From assembly GCA_900752065.1 (NCBI GenBank), contig CAADTT010000012.1, positions 1 through 64,000 on the forward strand: 64,000 bases of DNA, in the 5' to 3' direction. Origin of the DNA: Lachnospiraceae bacterium (GTDB lineage: Bacteria; Bacillota; Clostridia; Lachnospirales; Lachnospiraceae). Under the pieces are notes generated by a model. The model was not told where the DNA came from. It ran no database searches and saw only the letters and a list, made by a program, of their open reading frames with translations. The position numbers were made by a program, and so were the translations under genes. Positions 50,734 to 59,602 of the stretch are shown one piece after another. Within the stretch, counting starts at the first letter, position 1, and each line of letters opens with the position of its first letter.

Positions 50734-52914
50734 ATGAAAGAAAAGAAGAGGGGAATCTGTCTGGTGCAGCAGGAAAAGGAGATGAGCGTTAGAGAACGTA
50801 TTCTGGGGCTCTTCATTTTGCTGCTGTATTTTTATATGGGAGTGTTCGGATGTGTATTTGGATTCCTGAATGTCTTTGCGGTTCCCTGTGATATCCGGAT
50901 GCTGGGAAGCTGCGTTTTGGCAATGGGAATTTTTTTCCTCATTATATGTCTGTCAGGGAAATATGCAAAATTTATTGTGCTGCTGATATGCCTGACATAT
51001 GCATGGATGGTATTCCGTAATCTGGACAGGCTGCAGGCAGGGGGAAGCGTAGCGCTGGAGGTGATCCGCAGGGTGGCCAGCGCTTATCAGAACGGGGGGA
51101 TCGCCAGTCTGGGGGATCTGTCCGTCTATGGGAAGGAAGCATTTGTACTTTTGGCGGCGGTGATCTTTCCCTGGGCGGGAATACTGTTTTCAGGCTTTGT
51201 ATTCCGCAGCGGCCGCCTGTTTATCGTTATGAGTATGGCGATCGTTCTGAGTGCGGCGCTTGCTGTGGGGCAGGTGCCTGATTTTCGGGCGGTCTGTCTG
51301 ATGATCGGCGGTCTGGTGGGGGTGTTTTCTACGGATGGGCTGGAGCATATGGACGGGCAGAAGGCAGGAACGCTGCTGACAGTGGCGGCGTCGGCGCTGC
51401 TTATGGCGGCCGGTTCTGCTTATCTGGCTCCTGCCCTGGAGCCGTGGTTTGAGGATGCCGCGCAGGTTAAGGCACGCATCCAGCAGGGCTCTCTGATGCA
51501 GGAGATCAACGAACGCCTGTCGGGCTGGAATACCACCTGGGCAGCGGCAGGAGTCGGAAACGGAGAGCTGGGGATCGCAGACTACGTTTCGAGCACGAAT
51601 CAGAAGGTCTTGAAGGTGACGGTGGATCAAAAGCCGGAGGAGATGATTTATCTCCGCTGCTTTACCGGCGCAAATTATACCGGAAAGAAATGGACAGAGC
51701 TGGAGGAAGCGATGAGCGGGGAGGCGGAAAAGGCGTATTTTGAGAGCTTTCGCACGGCGGCGGAGCAAAACGGCGTGCTGCAGCCGTGCAGGATGGAACT
51801 TCAGCTTCAGGAGGATGCAGGCGCTTATGACTACCAGCCCTACGATTCCAAACTTGAGAAAAAAGAAGACGGGGAAATTTCTTACAGCTATTATCCCAGG
51901 GCGCTGCTCGGCAAATGGGACTTGCGGATGCCGAATCAGCTTTATGAAAATAAATATCCGGGATTTGTCTACGGGAGCTACACCTCGTACAGCGAGGAAA
52001 AGCTGCCGCGGCTCCGGGAGGCCTGCAATTCCTATATACCGGAGGACCTGGAGGATCTTTGCCGGTTTATCAGGGAATATCTGGAAGAAAATGCTGTTTA
52101 TAATTTAAGTGTAGGGAGGTTTCCGGAGGACGAAGATTTTGCAGAGTATTTTCTGTTTGAAAAGCACGAGGGGTACTGCGTCCATTTCGCTACGGCAGCT
52201 ACCCTGATGTTCCGTATGTATGGTCTTTCTGCCAGATATGTGACGGGCTATGCGGTGTCCCCGAAAGATTTCAAAAAAGATGGGGCGAAATACAGCGCAT
52301 GGGTAAAGGACAGCCGCGCCCATGCCTGGACAGAGATTTATTATGAAAATAAGGGATGGATGCCCATAGAAGTGACGCCGGGCTATTCGCAGTCCGGGGA
52401 AGCCTCGCTGGAAACAGAGCGTCAGACAGAGACGCAAAGGCAGCAGCAGTCTGAAAAACAGAAAGAGAGTGAGACAGATACACAGAAAAAGAAGGAAGAA
52501 AACAAACAGGGAACTGCTGTTTGGATACTTTGTCTGCTGTTTGGAGGCGGTGTTCTGGTACTGGCAGTTACCGGAAGAAGGCGGTGGATCTTAAAGAGGC
52601 GCCAGGAGGAAGGCGTAAAAGAACTCTTCCATAATGTGTGCAGCGTTCTGGCGCTGGCAGGTTTTACGGAGGAGGCGGACTGTCAGGAGCAGGAATTTTT
52701 GGAAAGCGCCCTGGCAAGTTTTCCGTGGCTGGAGAGGGAAGCATTTGTTTCTCTGATCGATCTGGCGGTGCGGGCGAATTTTGCCAAAGAGCCTGTTACG
52801 GGAGAAGAAAAACAGTTCGCCCGGGATATGTACCGAAGGATCTGCCGGGAGGTGTACCGGGATTTGCCTGCCGGGAAAAAGGCGGCGTTCCGGTGGTGGT
52901 ATGTGTATGCATAA
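50734..52914 (+). CDS. Transglutaminase-domain membrane protein (TgpA-like)
   Basis: 726 aa. About six N-terminal membrane helices (about 20-230), an outer region with a transglutaminase-like core (C482 in GYCVHFATA, H530 in HAWTEIY, third residue probably E of EVTPGY), a glutamine/glutamate-rich linker (about 560-590), another membrane helix (about 593-613) and a cytoplasmic tail of about 110 aa. The cysteine protease-like core probably processes or cross-links surface proteins. An M at residue 17 (MSVRER) could also start; ATG 50734 is kept because it directly follows the DUF58 stop. Confidence 0.9.
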   Translation: MKEKKRGICLVQQEKEMSVRERILGLFILLLYFYMGVFGCVFGFLNVFAVPCDIRMLGSCVLAMGIFFLIICLSGKYAKFIVLLICLTYAWMVFRNLDRLQAGGSVALEVIRRVASAYQNGGIASLGDLSVYGKEAFVLLAAVIFPWAGILFSGFVFRSGRLFIVMSMAIVLSAALAVGQVPDFRAVCLMIGGLVGVFSTDGLEHMDGQKAGTLLTVAASALLMAAGSAYLAPALEPWFEDAAQVKARIQQGSLMQEINERLSGWNTTWAAAGVGNGELGIADYVSSTNQKVLKVTVDQKPEEMIYLRCFTGANYTGKKWTELEEAMSGEAEKAYFESFRTAAEQNGVLQPCRMELQLQEDAGAYDYQPYDSKLEKKEDGEISYSYYPRALLGKWDLRMPNQLYENKYPGFVYGSYTSYSEEKLPRLREACNSYIPEDLEDLCRFIREYLEENAVYNLSVGRFPEDEDFAEYFLFEKHEGYCVHFATAATLMFRMYGLSARYVTGYAVSPKDFKKDGAKYSAWVKDSRAHAWTEIYYENKGWMPIEVTPGYSQSGEASLETERQTETQRQQQSEKQKESETDTQKKKEENKQGTAVWILCLLFGGGVLVLAVTGRRRWILKRRQEEGVKELFHNVCSVLALAGFTEEADCQEQEFLESALASFPWLEREAFVSLIDLAVRANFAKEPVTGEEKQFARDMYRRICREVYRDLPAGKKAAFRWWYVYA

Positions 52915-52935
52915 AGGATTATAGATTTCAGAGTA

Positions 52936-52964
52936 TTTACAGGAAAAAATCAAAGTGATATGAT
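52936..52964 (+). promoter_or_regulatory. Promoter of the secreted Ig/Big_2 protein
   Basis: TTTACA (52936-52941), 17-bp spacer, TATGAT (52959-52964); 62 nt before the start codon. Confidence 0.65.
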
Positions 52965-53025
52965 AAAAGGGTCAAAAGCAGTAAGTTAAAGACAGGCATT
53001 TTACAAAAGAAAGGGAGGAAATGCA

Positions 53026-55656
53026 ATGAGAATAAACAAAATGTGGAAAACATGCAGAGCAGGATTCCTGGGTCTGGCAGTGGTACTGGGGATCTCAGCG
53101 GGTCTGGGAACTACCGTATGCCGTGCGGCGGAACCGGAGAAAAAGAAAGTATCCCGGGCGCTGGAGGACGAAGTTTCCGAAAACAGGGATTTTTCAGATG
53201 CAGTGGAGGTTACGATAGGAGAACAGCCTTCTACCGTCTCCGTGCAGGCGAGTCAGGAGAATAAAGCTTATTTAATGCTGGTTCCGGAAAAGACAGGGCA
53301 GTATACGATAAGGGCAAATTCTGACGGGGATGATACCGTAGGAAGACTGTATGATGCGGAAAAAAACGAACTGGAGTACAATGACGACATCGACGAGGGG
53401 AATCTCGATTTTGAGATCATCTATGTGCTGGAGCAGGGAAAAACGTATTATCTGGAAGCGGGGCATTATAGTTCATCCACTGAGGTCAGCTTTGCTGTGG
53501 AGATCACATACTCGCCCCTTATCCTGAGCTATGAGAAGGAAGTAAGGGTATGCCCCGGAGAAAGTCCGGTGCTGACCGTGCAGGCATCTTCGGAAGAAGG
53601 AGCGCAGATCAGCTATGAGTGGCGGGATCAGATGGACGAAACGATAGAAGGCGCAGAGGGAGCTTCCTACACGGCGGAGGCTGTGGAATATGGAGAAGAA
53701 AAAACTTATACCTGCTATGTGACGGATGACAGGGGAAATAGCGGAGCGGCAGTGTTCCGCGTGATTGGCGACAGCGGCCTGACGGTGGATGCCGTAGGGG
53801 GAATGTTCCGGTACGTAACGTATGGAGAAAGCATTACCCTGGAAGTGGAGGCTTCTACGGGAGAAAACAGCGGAGATCTGACGTACTCCTGGTATGTGGG
53901 TTATGACGGTGGGAGCGAAGAGCTGGTGGAAGGGGCTGATGGACCAAGCTATACGATAGAGAACGTAAAAGGCAACCTGACGGTTTCCTGTATGGTCAGA
54001 GATGATTACGTGACAGCCTCCCAGCCGTTCACGGTTTCCATTCAGACAGGACTGACAGTTCAGAATGATGGGGAAGAAGAGGTTACTTTAAAACCCGGAG
54101 AGAGCAGGAAGCTTTCGGTGACGGCAAGCACCGGTGAAGTGGGAGGCGCACTGCAATATCAATGGTCCCGCAATGGAGAGGAAATTTCCGGTGCAGTTTC
54201 CAGGGAACTTGTGGTGGAAAAGGCAGGAGAATACACCTGCGCGGTAGAGGATAAGTATAATAGAGAGTTGGTGGCAATTCAGGTATATGTAGACAACAGG
54301 TTTGTGATCAGCGGTATAGAAGGAACTACTGTGGTAAAATGGCTGAATCCCGGAGAAAAAACCACATTGCGCGCGATCGCTTCAGCAGCAAAAGGAGAAC
54401 TGTCTTATGAGTGGAAGAAATGGGACAGAGAAACATCGGAGTACAAGATTGTAGGAAATACGTCGGTTCTGAATGTGTCAGGGGCTGCACAGGGCCAGGA
54501 TTACCAGTGTAAGATCAGTGATGCATACGGGAACGAGAGAACCGTATATTATTTTATAAATGTGGGAAAGACAAACAACGGACCGGAGTTAAAGACCGGA
54601 GCTGAAATTTCCGCAACGATAGAGAAAGAAGTGGAAATCATATCCTATCCGTTTACTCCGGAAAAGACAGGAAAGTATGCCTTCTATTCGAGGGGAGATA
54701 TAGATACTTATGCGTACCTGTATGATGCGTGGGGAAACCTGCTTGCATCGGAGGATGACAATGAGGAAGGGATGAATTTCAGGATAGATTGCAGCCTGGC
54801 GGCAGGAATGACCTATTATCTGGAAGTGGGCGCCTATGTAGGCGGAGAGCCGGGAGAAGGAAGCTTTCAGATGAAGGCAGAATATGTTTCGGAGGCAGAG
54901 AAATGTGAGAACCACTGGGCGTTTTCCGACTGGATAGATGAAAAAGCGCCGACTTGCGGCGCTGCCGGGAACCAGATCCGAAAATGCTCGCTCTGCGGCG
55001 CAGCGGCAGAAACCAGAACCATTCCCGCTGCGGGCGCACACAGCTTTGGCGCATGGACGACGGTGAAGGAAGCAGATGCTTTAAAGGAAGGCGCCCAGGT
55101 GAGAACCTGCAGCGTATGCGGAAAACAGGAAAACCAGACGATACCGAAGAAGGCAGAAGGACAGAAAACAGCGTCTGTAACGCTGAATGTATCCAGCCTT
55201 CCGCTGAAAGTAAAGCAGTCTACCTCCGTAGTAAAGATTAAAGAAATGACGGCCGGAGACGCAGTAGCTTCCTGGAAGAGCAGCAATCCTAAGGTAGCTT
55301 CTGTAAATGCCAAGGGAAAGATCACCGGAAAGAAAACAGGGAATGCGACGGTCACTGTCACCATGAAGAGCGGTGCGTCTGCCAGTGTGAAGATCAAGGT
55401 GCAGAAGAAAGCAGTAAAGACTTCAAAAGTATCCGTAGAAAAGAAGAAGCTTACACTGAAAAAAGGAAAGAGTGAGCAGATAAAAGTAACGCTGACACCG
55501 CTTACCAGTCTGGAGAAGGTGAAGTTCTCATCTTCGAATAAGAAGGTGGCAGAGGTTTCCGCAAAAGGAAAGATCAAAGCGAAGAAGCCGGGAAAAGCGA
55601 AGATCACTGTGAAATCAGGAAAGAAAAAGGCAGTGATTTCTGTGACGGTAAAATAA
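53026..55656 (+). CDS. Secreted PPC/Ig/Big_2 multidomain protein
   Basis: 876 aa. Signal peptide about 1-35 (cleavage near CRA-AE). PPC-like beta domain (about 60-165), three or four Ig-like domains (about 170-510), a second PPC-like domain (about 525-625; YAYLYDAWGN), a region with two CxxCG knuckles (about 635-715), and two lysine-rich Big_2 domains (about 725-876; WKSSNPKVASVNAKGK). No catalytic domain recognised. Probably a structural or binding surface protein, possibly a client of the transglutaminase-type protein encoded just upstream, though it has its own promoter. The basic tail and lack of LPXTG match the glycosidases in this window. Confidence 0.82.
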   Translation: MRINKMWKTCRAGFLGLAVVLGISAGLGTTVCRAAEPEKKKVSRALEDEVSENRDFSDAVEVTIGEQPSTVSVQASQENKAYLMLVPEKTGQYTIRANSDGDDTVGRLYDAEKNELEYNDDIDEGNLDFEIIYVLEQGKTYYLEAGHYSSSTEVSFAVEITYSPLILSYEKEVRVCPGESPVLTVQASSEEGAQISYEWRDQMDETIEGAEGASYTAEAVEYGEEKTYTCYVTDDRGNSGAAVFRVIGDSGLTVDAVGGMFRYVTYGESITLEVEASTGENSGDLTYSWYVGYDGGSEELVEGADGPSYTIENVKGNLTVSCMVRDDYVTASQPFTVSIQTGLTVQNDGEEEVTLKPGESRKLSVTASTGEVGGALQYQWSRNGEEISGAVSRELVVEKAGEYTCAVEDKYNRELVAIQVYVDNRFVISGIEGTTVVKWLNPGEKTTLRAIASAAKGELSYEWKKWDRETSEYKIVGNTSVLNVSGAAQGQDYQCKISDAYGNERTVYYFINVGKTNNGPELKTGAEISATIEKEVEIISYPFTPEKTGKYAFYSRGDIDTYAYLYDAWGNLLASEDDNEEGMNFRIDCSLAAGMTYYLEVGAYVGGEPGEGSFQMKAEYVSEAEKCENHWAFSDWIDEKAPTCGAAGNQIRKCSLCGAAAETRTIPAAGAHSFGAWTTVKEADALKEGAQVRTCSVCGKQENQTIPKKAEGQKTASVTLNVSSLPLKVKQSTSVVKIKEMTAGDAVASWKSSNPKVASVNAKGKITGKKTGNATVTVTMKSGASASVKIKVQKKAVKTSKVSVEKKKLTLKKGKSEQIKVTLTPLTSLEKVKFSSSNKKVAEVSAKGKIKAKKPGKAKITVKSGKKKAVISVTVK

Positions 55657-55666
55657 ACGCTGTGTC

Positions 55667-55695
55667 TTGACATTTTTTGCATTTTAGCATAGACT
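55667..55695 (+). promoter_or_regulatory. Promoter of the T-box-proS operon
   Basis: Perfect -35 TTGACA (55667-55672), 17-bp spacer, TAGACT (55690-55695). Confidence 0.65.
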
Positions 55696-55699
55696 ATCA

Positions 55700-55950
55700 G
55701 GGAACAAACGTGACGAAGAAGAGGATTAGTACATCCGCCGAATCCCCCAGAGAGGAAATCACAGGTGAGAGATTTCTGCCGGAAGCGAATGGAACCTGCC
55801 TTGGAGTCCCGCATGAAAATGCGGCGTCAGCCGGCGTTAACGGCAGATGAGAGAGCGGCTTAAACGGGCTGCTAATAAGGGTGGTACCGCCGATGACTTT
55901 TATGGCCTCGGTCCCTTTGCAAAAGCATGGGGGCGGAGGCCTTCGTGTTT
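55700..55950 (+). promoter_or_regulatory. T-box riboswitch (proline) upstream of proS
   Basis: The leader contains the conserved T-box AATAAGGGTGGTACCGCC (55874-55891), which pairs with uncharged tRNA 3' ends. Stem I has the AGAGAG and GAA elements; the likely specifier is CCT (55795-55797), a proline codon. A terminator hairpin, GGCCTC to GAGGCC (55904-55941), follows, leading to a T-rich end. Uncharged tRNA-Pro should stabilise the antiterminator and turn on proS. Confidence 0.9.
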
Positions 55951-55978
55951 CAAAAAATAGAAGAGAGGAGAGAAGAAA

Positions 55979-57418
55979 ATGGCAAATGACAAGAAGCTTG
56001 TGGAAGCGATCACTTCCATGGAAGAAGATTTCGCCCAGTGGTACACGGACGTGGTAAAGAAAGCAGAGCTGATCGATTATACCAGCGTAAAGGGATGCAT
56101 GGTGATCAAGCCTGCGGGATATGCCATCTGGGAAAATATTCAGAAGGAGCTGGATTCCAGATTTAAAGAGACAGGAGTACAGAATGTATATCTTCCGATG
56201 TTTATTCCGGAGAGCCTGCTCCAGAAGGAGAAGGATCATGTGGAGGGCTTTGCGCCGGAGGTGGCATGGGTGACACATGGCGGCTTGGAACCGCTTCAGG
56301 AGAGGCTTTGCGTAAGGCCGACTTCCGAGACGTTGTTTTGTGATTTCTATGCAAACGATGTACATTCTTACAGAGATCTGCCGAGGGTGTATAACCAGTG
56401 GTGTTCCGTGGTGCGCTGGGAGAAGACCACCAGACCGTTCCTGCGTTCCAGAGAATTTCTGTGGCAGGAGGGGCACACGGCTCATGCTACGGCGGAGGAA
56501 GCAGAGGAGAGAACCATTCAGATGCTGAATGTCTATGCGGACTTCTGCGAGGAGGTGCTGGCAATTCCGGTCATTAAGGGAAGAAAGACGGATAAGGAGA
56601 AATTCGCGGGAGCGGAGGCAACCTATACCATCGAGTCCCTGATGCATGACGGAAAGGCTTTGCAGTCGGGAACCAGCCATAACTTCGGCGACGGATTCGC
56701 AAAAGCTTTCGGCATCCAGTTTGCAGATAAAGATAATAAGCTGAAATACGTACATCAGACCTCCTGGGGGATGACCACGCGTATGATTGGTGCGATCATC
56801 ATGGTTCATGGCGATAACAGCGGTCTGGTGCTGCCTCCGAGGATCGCTCCTGTCCAGGCGGTAGTAATCCCGATCCAGCAGAAGAAAGAAGGCGTGTTGG
56901 ATAAGGCAAATGAGGTGGCAGGCATCCTTACGGCAGCAGGCATCCGCACCAGGCTGGATGACTCGGATAAGAGTCCGGGATGGAAGTTCTCGGAGCAGGA
57001 GATGAGAGGCTTCCCTCTCCGGGTTGAGCTGGGACCGAAGGATATTGCTGCGGGACAGGCGGTTATCGTCCGCAGGGATACGAGAGAGAAGATCGTCACA
57101 TCCATTGACAGTCTGGCGGAGAAAGTGCAGGAGGTGCTGGATACCATGCAGCGTGATATGCTGGAGAGAGCGAGAGCGCACAGAGATGCACACACCTATG
57201 TGGCGAAGGATCTGGAAGAGATGAAGGATATTGCAGACAACAAGCCGGGCTTTATCAAGGCAATGTGGTGCGGCTGCCAGGCATGTGAGGATGCCATGAA
57301 GGAGGAAGTGGGCGTGACCTCGCGCTGCATCCCCTTTGAGCAGGAAGAGATCGCAGACACCTGCGTATACTGTGGAAAACCTGCGAAAAAGATGGTGTAC
57401 TGGGGCAAGGCGTACTAA
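55979..57418 (+). CDS. proS: Prolyl-tRNA synthetase (short, eukaryote/archaea-like type)
   Basis: 479 aa. Class II synthetase: motif 2 VRWEKTTRPFLRSREFLWQE and motif 3 in LVLPPRIAPVQ; C-terminal zinc-like domain with C-x-C-x2-C and C-x2-C. No INS editing domain lies between motifs 2 and 3, which is the feature of this type; hence the need for the trans-editing gene next door. It is controlled by the T-box leader. SD GGAGAG upstream of ATG 55979. Confidence 0.96.
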   Translation: MANDKKLVEAITSMEEDFAQWYTDVVKKAELIDYTSVKGCMVIKPAGYAIWENIQKELDSRFKETGVQNVYLPMFIPESLLQKEKDHVEGFAPEVAWVTHGGLEPLQERLCVRPTSETLFCDFYANDVHSYRDLPRVYNQWCSVVRWEKTTRPFLRSREFLWQEGHTAHATAEEAEERTIQMLNVYADFCEEVLAIPVIKGRKTDKEKFAGAEATYTIESLMHDGKALQSGTSHNFGDGFAKAFGIQFADKDNKLKYVHQTSWGMTTRMIGAIIMVHGDNSGLVLPPRIAPVQAVVIPIQQKKEGVLDKANEVAGILTAAGIRTRLDDSDKSPGWKFSEQEMRGFPLRVELGPKDIAAGQAVIVRRDTREKIVTSIDSLAEKVQEVLDTMQRDMLERARAHRDAHTYVAKDLEEMKDIADNKPGFIKAMWCGCQACEDAMKEEVGVTSRCIPFEQEEIADTCVYCGKPAKKMVYWGKAY

Positions 57419-57422
57419 ACAG

Positions 57423-57968
57423 ATGATGCAGGAAACATATAAATTATATACAGGCCGTCCCGAAGCAGAGGGACGGCTTGAGAAGAAAATGGCAGTGTAT
57501 GACCTGCTGGAAAAACTGGAGATTCCTTATGTGCGGGTAGATCACGAGGCGACACCCAGCATTGCGTCCTGTCAGGAAATTGACAGGATTCTGGGAATCG
57601 ATATATGCAAGAACCTGTTTTTGTGCAACCGTCAGAAGACAGATTTTTATTTATTGATGATGCCGGGAAACAAACCTTTTAAGACGAAAGATCTCTCCGC
57701 CCAGATCGGCAGCGCACGGCTGTCTTTTGCGGATGAGAAGTATATGGAGGAATTTATGGATCTGACACCCGGTTCCGTGACGGTGCTGGGGTTGATGAAT
57801 GACAGGGATCACAGAGTGCGTCTTCTGATCGACAGAGAGGTACTGGAGTCAGAGTACACAGGCTGTCATCCATGCATCAACACATCCAGCCTGAAAATCA
57901 GAACCGGGGATCTTCTGGAAAAATTTCTTCCATATATAGGATGCGGTTATACGGCAGTGGAACTATAG
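57423..57968 (+). CDS. Prolyl-tRNA deacylase (ProX/YbaK-type trans-editing)
   Basis: 181 aa from ATG 57423 (or 57426, adjacent). YbaK/ProRS-associated fold: VDHEATPSIASCQEID, conserved lysine in NLFLCNRQKT, and GSVTVLGLMND; FxNTSSLK region present as INTSSLKI. It clears Ala-tRNA-Pro made by the editing-deficient ProRS. It starts 4 nt after proS, so both respond to the same T-box. Confidence 0.92.
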   Translation: MMQETYKLYTGRPEAEGRLEKKMAVYDLLEKLEIPYVRVDHEATPSIASCQEIDRILGIDICKNLFLCNRQKTDFYLLMMPGNKPFKTKDLSAQIGSARLSFADEKYMEEFMDLTPGSVTVLGLMNDRDHRVRLLIDREVLESEYTGCHPCINTSSLKIRTGDLLEKFLPYIGCGYTAVEL

Positions 57969-58024
57969 GGAGAAAAACGGCTGTTTTCAAGGGAAAATTA
58001 GGTCTGAGAGCCCCCAAAAAACAG

Positions 58025-58053
58025 TTGACAAAAAAATTAATACGGCGTATGAT
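58025..58053 (+). promoter_or_regulatory. Promoter of the liv transporter gene cluster
   Basis: Perfect -35 TTGACA (58025-58030), 17-bp spacer, TATGAT (58048-58053). Confidence 0.8.
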
Positions 58054-58087
58054 AATTTCCAAGATTTCATAAGGAATCTTGGAAATT
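58054..58087. promoter_or_regulatory. 13-bp palindrome at the liv transcription start
   Basis: AATTTCCAAGATT (58054-58066) is perfectly complementary to AATCTTGGAAATT (58075-58087), loop 8 nt. It begins at the -10/start site and is not followed by Ts, so it is either an operator for a regulator or a 5' stabilising hairpin in the mRNA. Confidence 0.55.
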
Positions 58088-58203
58088 TGCGTTTCGGGCG
58101 GTGAAGAAAAGGTCACGGAAGGTTTGGTAAAGCATGGATCTGGCATCGGAAATCCGGACAGGACAGCGCACGGACGGACAAACAGAAGAAGGAGGAAAAT
58201 ATT

Positions 58204-59388
58204 ATGAAGAAATTTAAACAGGTAGCAGCTTTTGTAGCAGCAGCTTCTATGGTAGTGGCATCTCTCGCAGGATGCGGAAGCAAGGATGCTGAGACGACAG
58301 CGGCAGGCGAGGACCAGGCAGCAGAAGGTACGGCGGGGAAGATCGGCGGCATCGGACCGACTACAGGCGGTGCGGCAGTATATGGTCAGGCAGTAAAGGA
58401 TGCTATGGAGCTGGCAGCAGAAGAGATCAACGCTGCAGGCGGAATTAATGGATATCAGGTAGAGGTTTCTTTTGAGGATGATGAGCATGACGCAGAGAAG
58501 TCTGTAAATGCTTATAACTCTCTGAAGGACTGGGGGATGCAGATGCTGGTTGGTACTGTTACGTCTGCACCGTGTACCGCAGTTGTTGAGAAGTCACATG
58601 AGGATAATATGTTCCAGCTTACACCGTCAGGGTCAGCCGTAGAGAGCATCAAGTATGACAATGCATTCCGTGTATGCTTCTCTGACCCGAACCAGGGAAT
58701 AGCTTCCGCTCAGTATATCGGCGAGAACGGTCTGGCTTCCAAGGTAGCTGTTATCTATGACAGCTCCGATGTATATTCATCAGGTATTTATGAGAAATTT
58801 GCAGGCGAGGCTGCAAACCAGAGCTTTGAGATCGTAGCGGCAGAGGCATTTACCGCAGATAATAAGACAGACTTTTCCGTTCAGCTTCAGAAAGCAAAGG
58901 ATGCTGGCGCAGAGCTGGTATTCCTGCCGATCTATTACACAGAGGCTTCCCTGATCCTGAAACAGGCAAGCACAATGGGATTTGCTCCGAAATTCTTCGG
59001 ATGTGACGGACTGGACGGAATCCTGGCAGTAGAGAACTTTGACACAGCTCTGGCAGAGGGCGTTATGCTCCTGACACCGTTCGCAGCGGACGCTGAGGAT
59101 GATCTGACAAAGAAATTTGTAAGTGCATTTGAGGAAAGTTACGGCGGTACGCCGAACCAGTTTGCAGCGGACGCTTATGATGCGATGTATGCGATCAAGG
59201 CAGCGGCAGAGAAGGCAGAGCTGACACCGGATATGAGCGTATCGGATCTTTGCGATGGCATGAAGACAGCTATGACAGAGATTACGGTAGAAGGTCTGAC
59301 GGGAACGATCACATGGGATGCTGACGGAGAGCCGAGCAAGGACCCGAAGGCAGTTGTGATTTCAGACGGCGCTTATAAGGCAATGTAA
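58204..59388 (+). CDS. livJ: Branched-chain amino-acid ABC transporter, substrate-binding lipoprotein
   Basis: 394 aa. Lipoprotein signal peptide with lipobox LAG-C24. Leu/Ile/Val-binding family (periplasmic-binding type I): IGGIGPTTGGAAVYGQAV start, AAEEINAAGGINGYQV, and central NQGIASAQYI. It captures a branched-chain or related amino acid outside the membrane. A strong terminator follows, so its excess over the permease genes could be set there. The true ligand is not readable. Confidence 0.93.
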   Translation: MKKFKQVAAFVAAASMVVASLAGCGSKDAETTAAGEDQAAEGTAGKIGGIGPTTGGAAVYGQAVKDAMELAAEEINAAGGINGYQVEVSFEDDEHDAEKSVNAYNSLKDWGMQMLVGTVTSAPCTAVVEKSHEDNMFQLTPSGSAVESIKYDNAFRVCFSDPNQGIASAQYIGENGLASKVAVIYDSSDVYSSGIYEKFAGEAANQSFEIVAAEAFTADNKTDFSVQLQKAKDAGAELVFLPIYYTEASLILKQASTMGFAPKFFGCDGLDGILAVENFDTALAEGVMLLTPFAADAEDDLTKKFVSAFEESYGGTPNQFAADAYDAMYAIKAAAEKAELTPDMSVSDLCDGMKTAMTEITVEGLTGTITWDADGEPSKDPKAVVISDGAYKAM

Positions 59389-59400
59389 GGAACCCAAAGG

Positions 59401-59431
59401 AGGGGCTGCCTCATGGCAGCCCCTTTTTTCC
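59401..59431 (+). terminator. Intrinsic terminator after livJ
   Basis: AGGGGCTGCC-TCAT-GGCAGCCCCTTTTTT, a 10-bp stem with a T run. Confidence 0.95.
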
Positions 59432-59439
59432 ATAATCGC

Positions 59440-59519
59440 TTACAGTTCAGCCATACGAATTTCCCGTTGCAAAAAGGAGAAAATGGAACAGCTTTGAAAT
59501 TTATATGGCTGAACTGTAA
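59440..59519. repeat. 80-bp palindromic element with TTACAGTTCAGCCATA arms
   Basis: TTACAGTTCAGCCATA (59440-59455) and TATGGCTGAACTGTAA (59504-59519) are perfect 16-bp inverted repeats; the pairing resumes inside with AATTTC/GAAATT. Loop about 35 nt. Its outer core equals that of the dyads at 3697 and 47280. Confidence 0.7.
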
Positions 59520-59540
59520 AGCAGGAATCAAAAGTATAGA

Positions 59541-59570
59541 TTGAATTGGAAACCGATAGTATGGTATACT
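59541..59570 (+). promoter_or_regulatory. Promoter of livHMGF
   Basis: TTGAAT (59541-59546), 18-bp spacer, TATACT (59565-59570), 33 nt before livH. Confidence 0.6.
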
Positions 59571-59602
59571 AGGAACTAAAATATTACATAGAGGGGTGCG
59601 CT

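Noticed and set aside
55697..57193. 498-codon minus-strand frame opposite proS and the T-box
   Set aside because: proS and its riboswitch on the plus strand explain this region fully.
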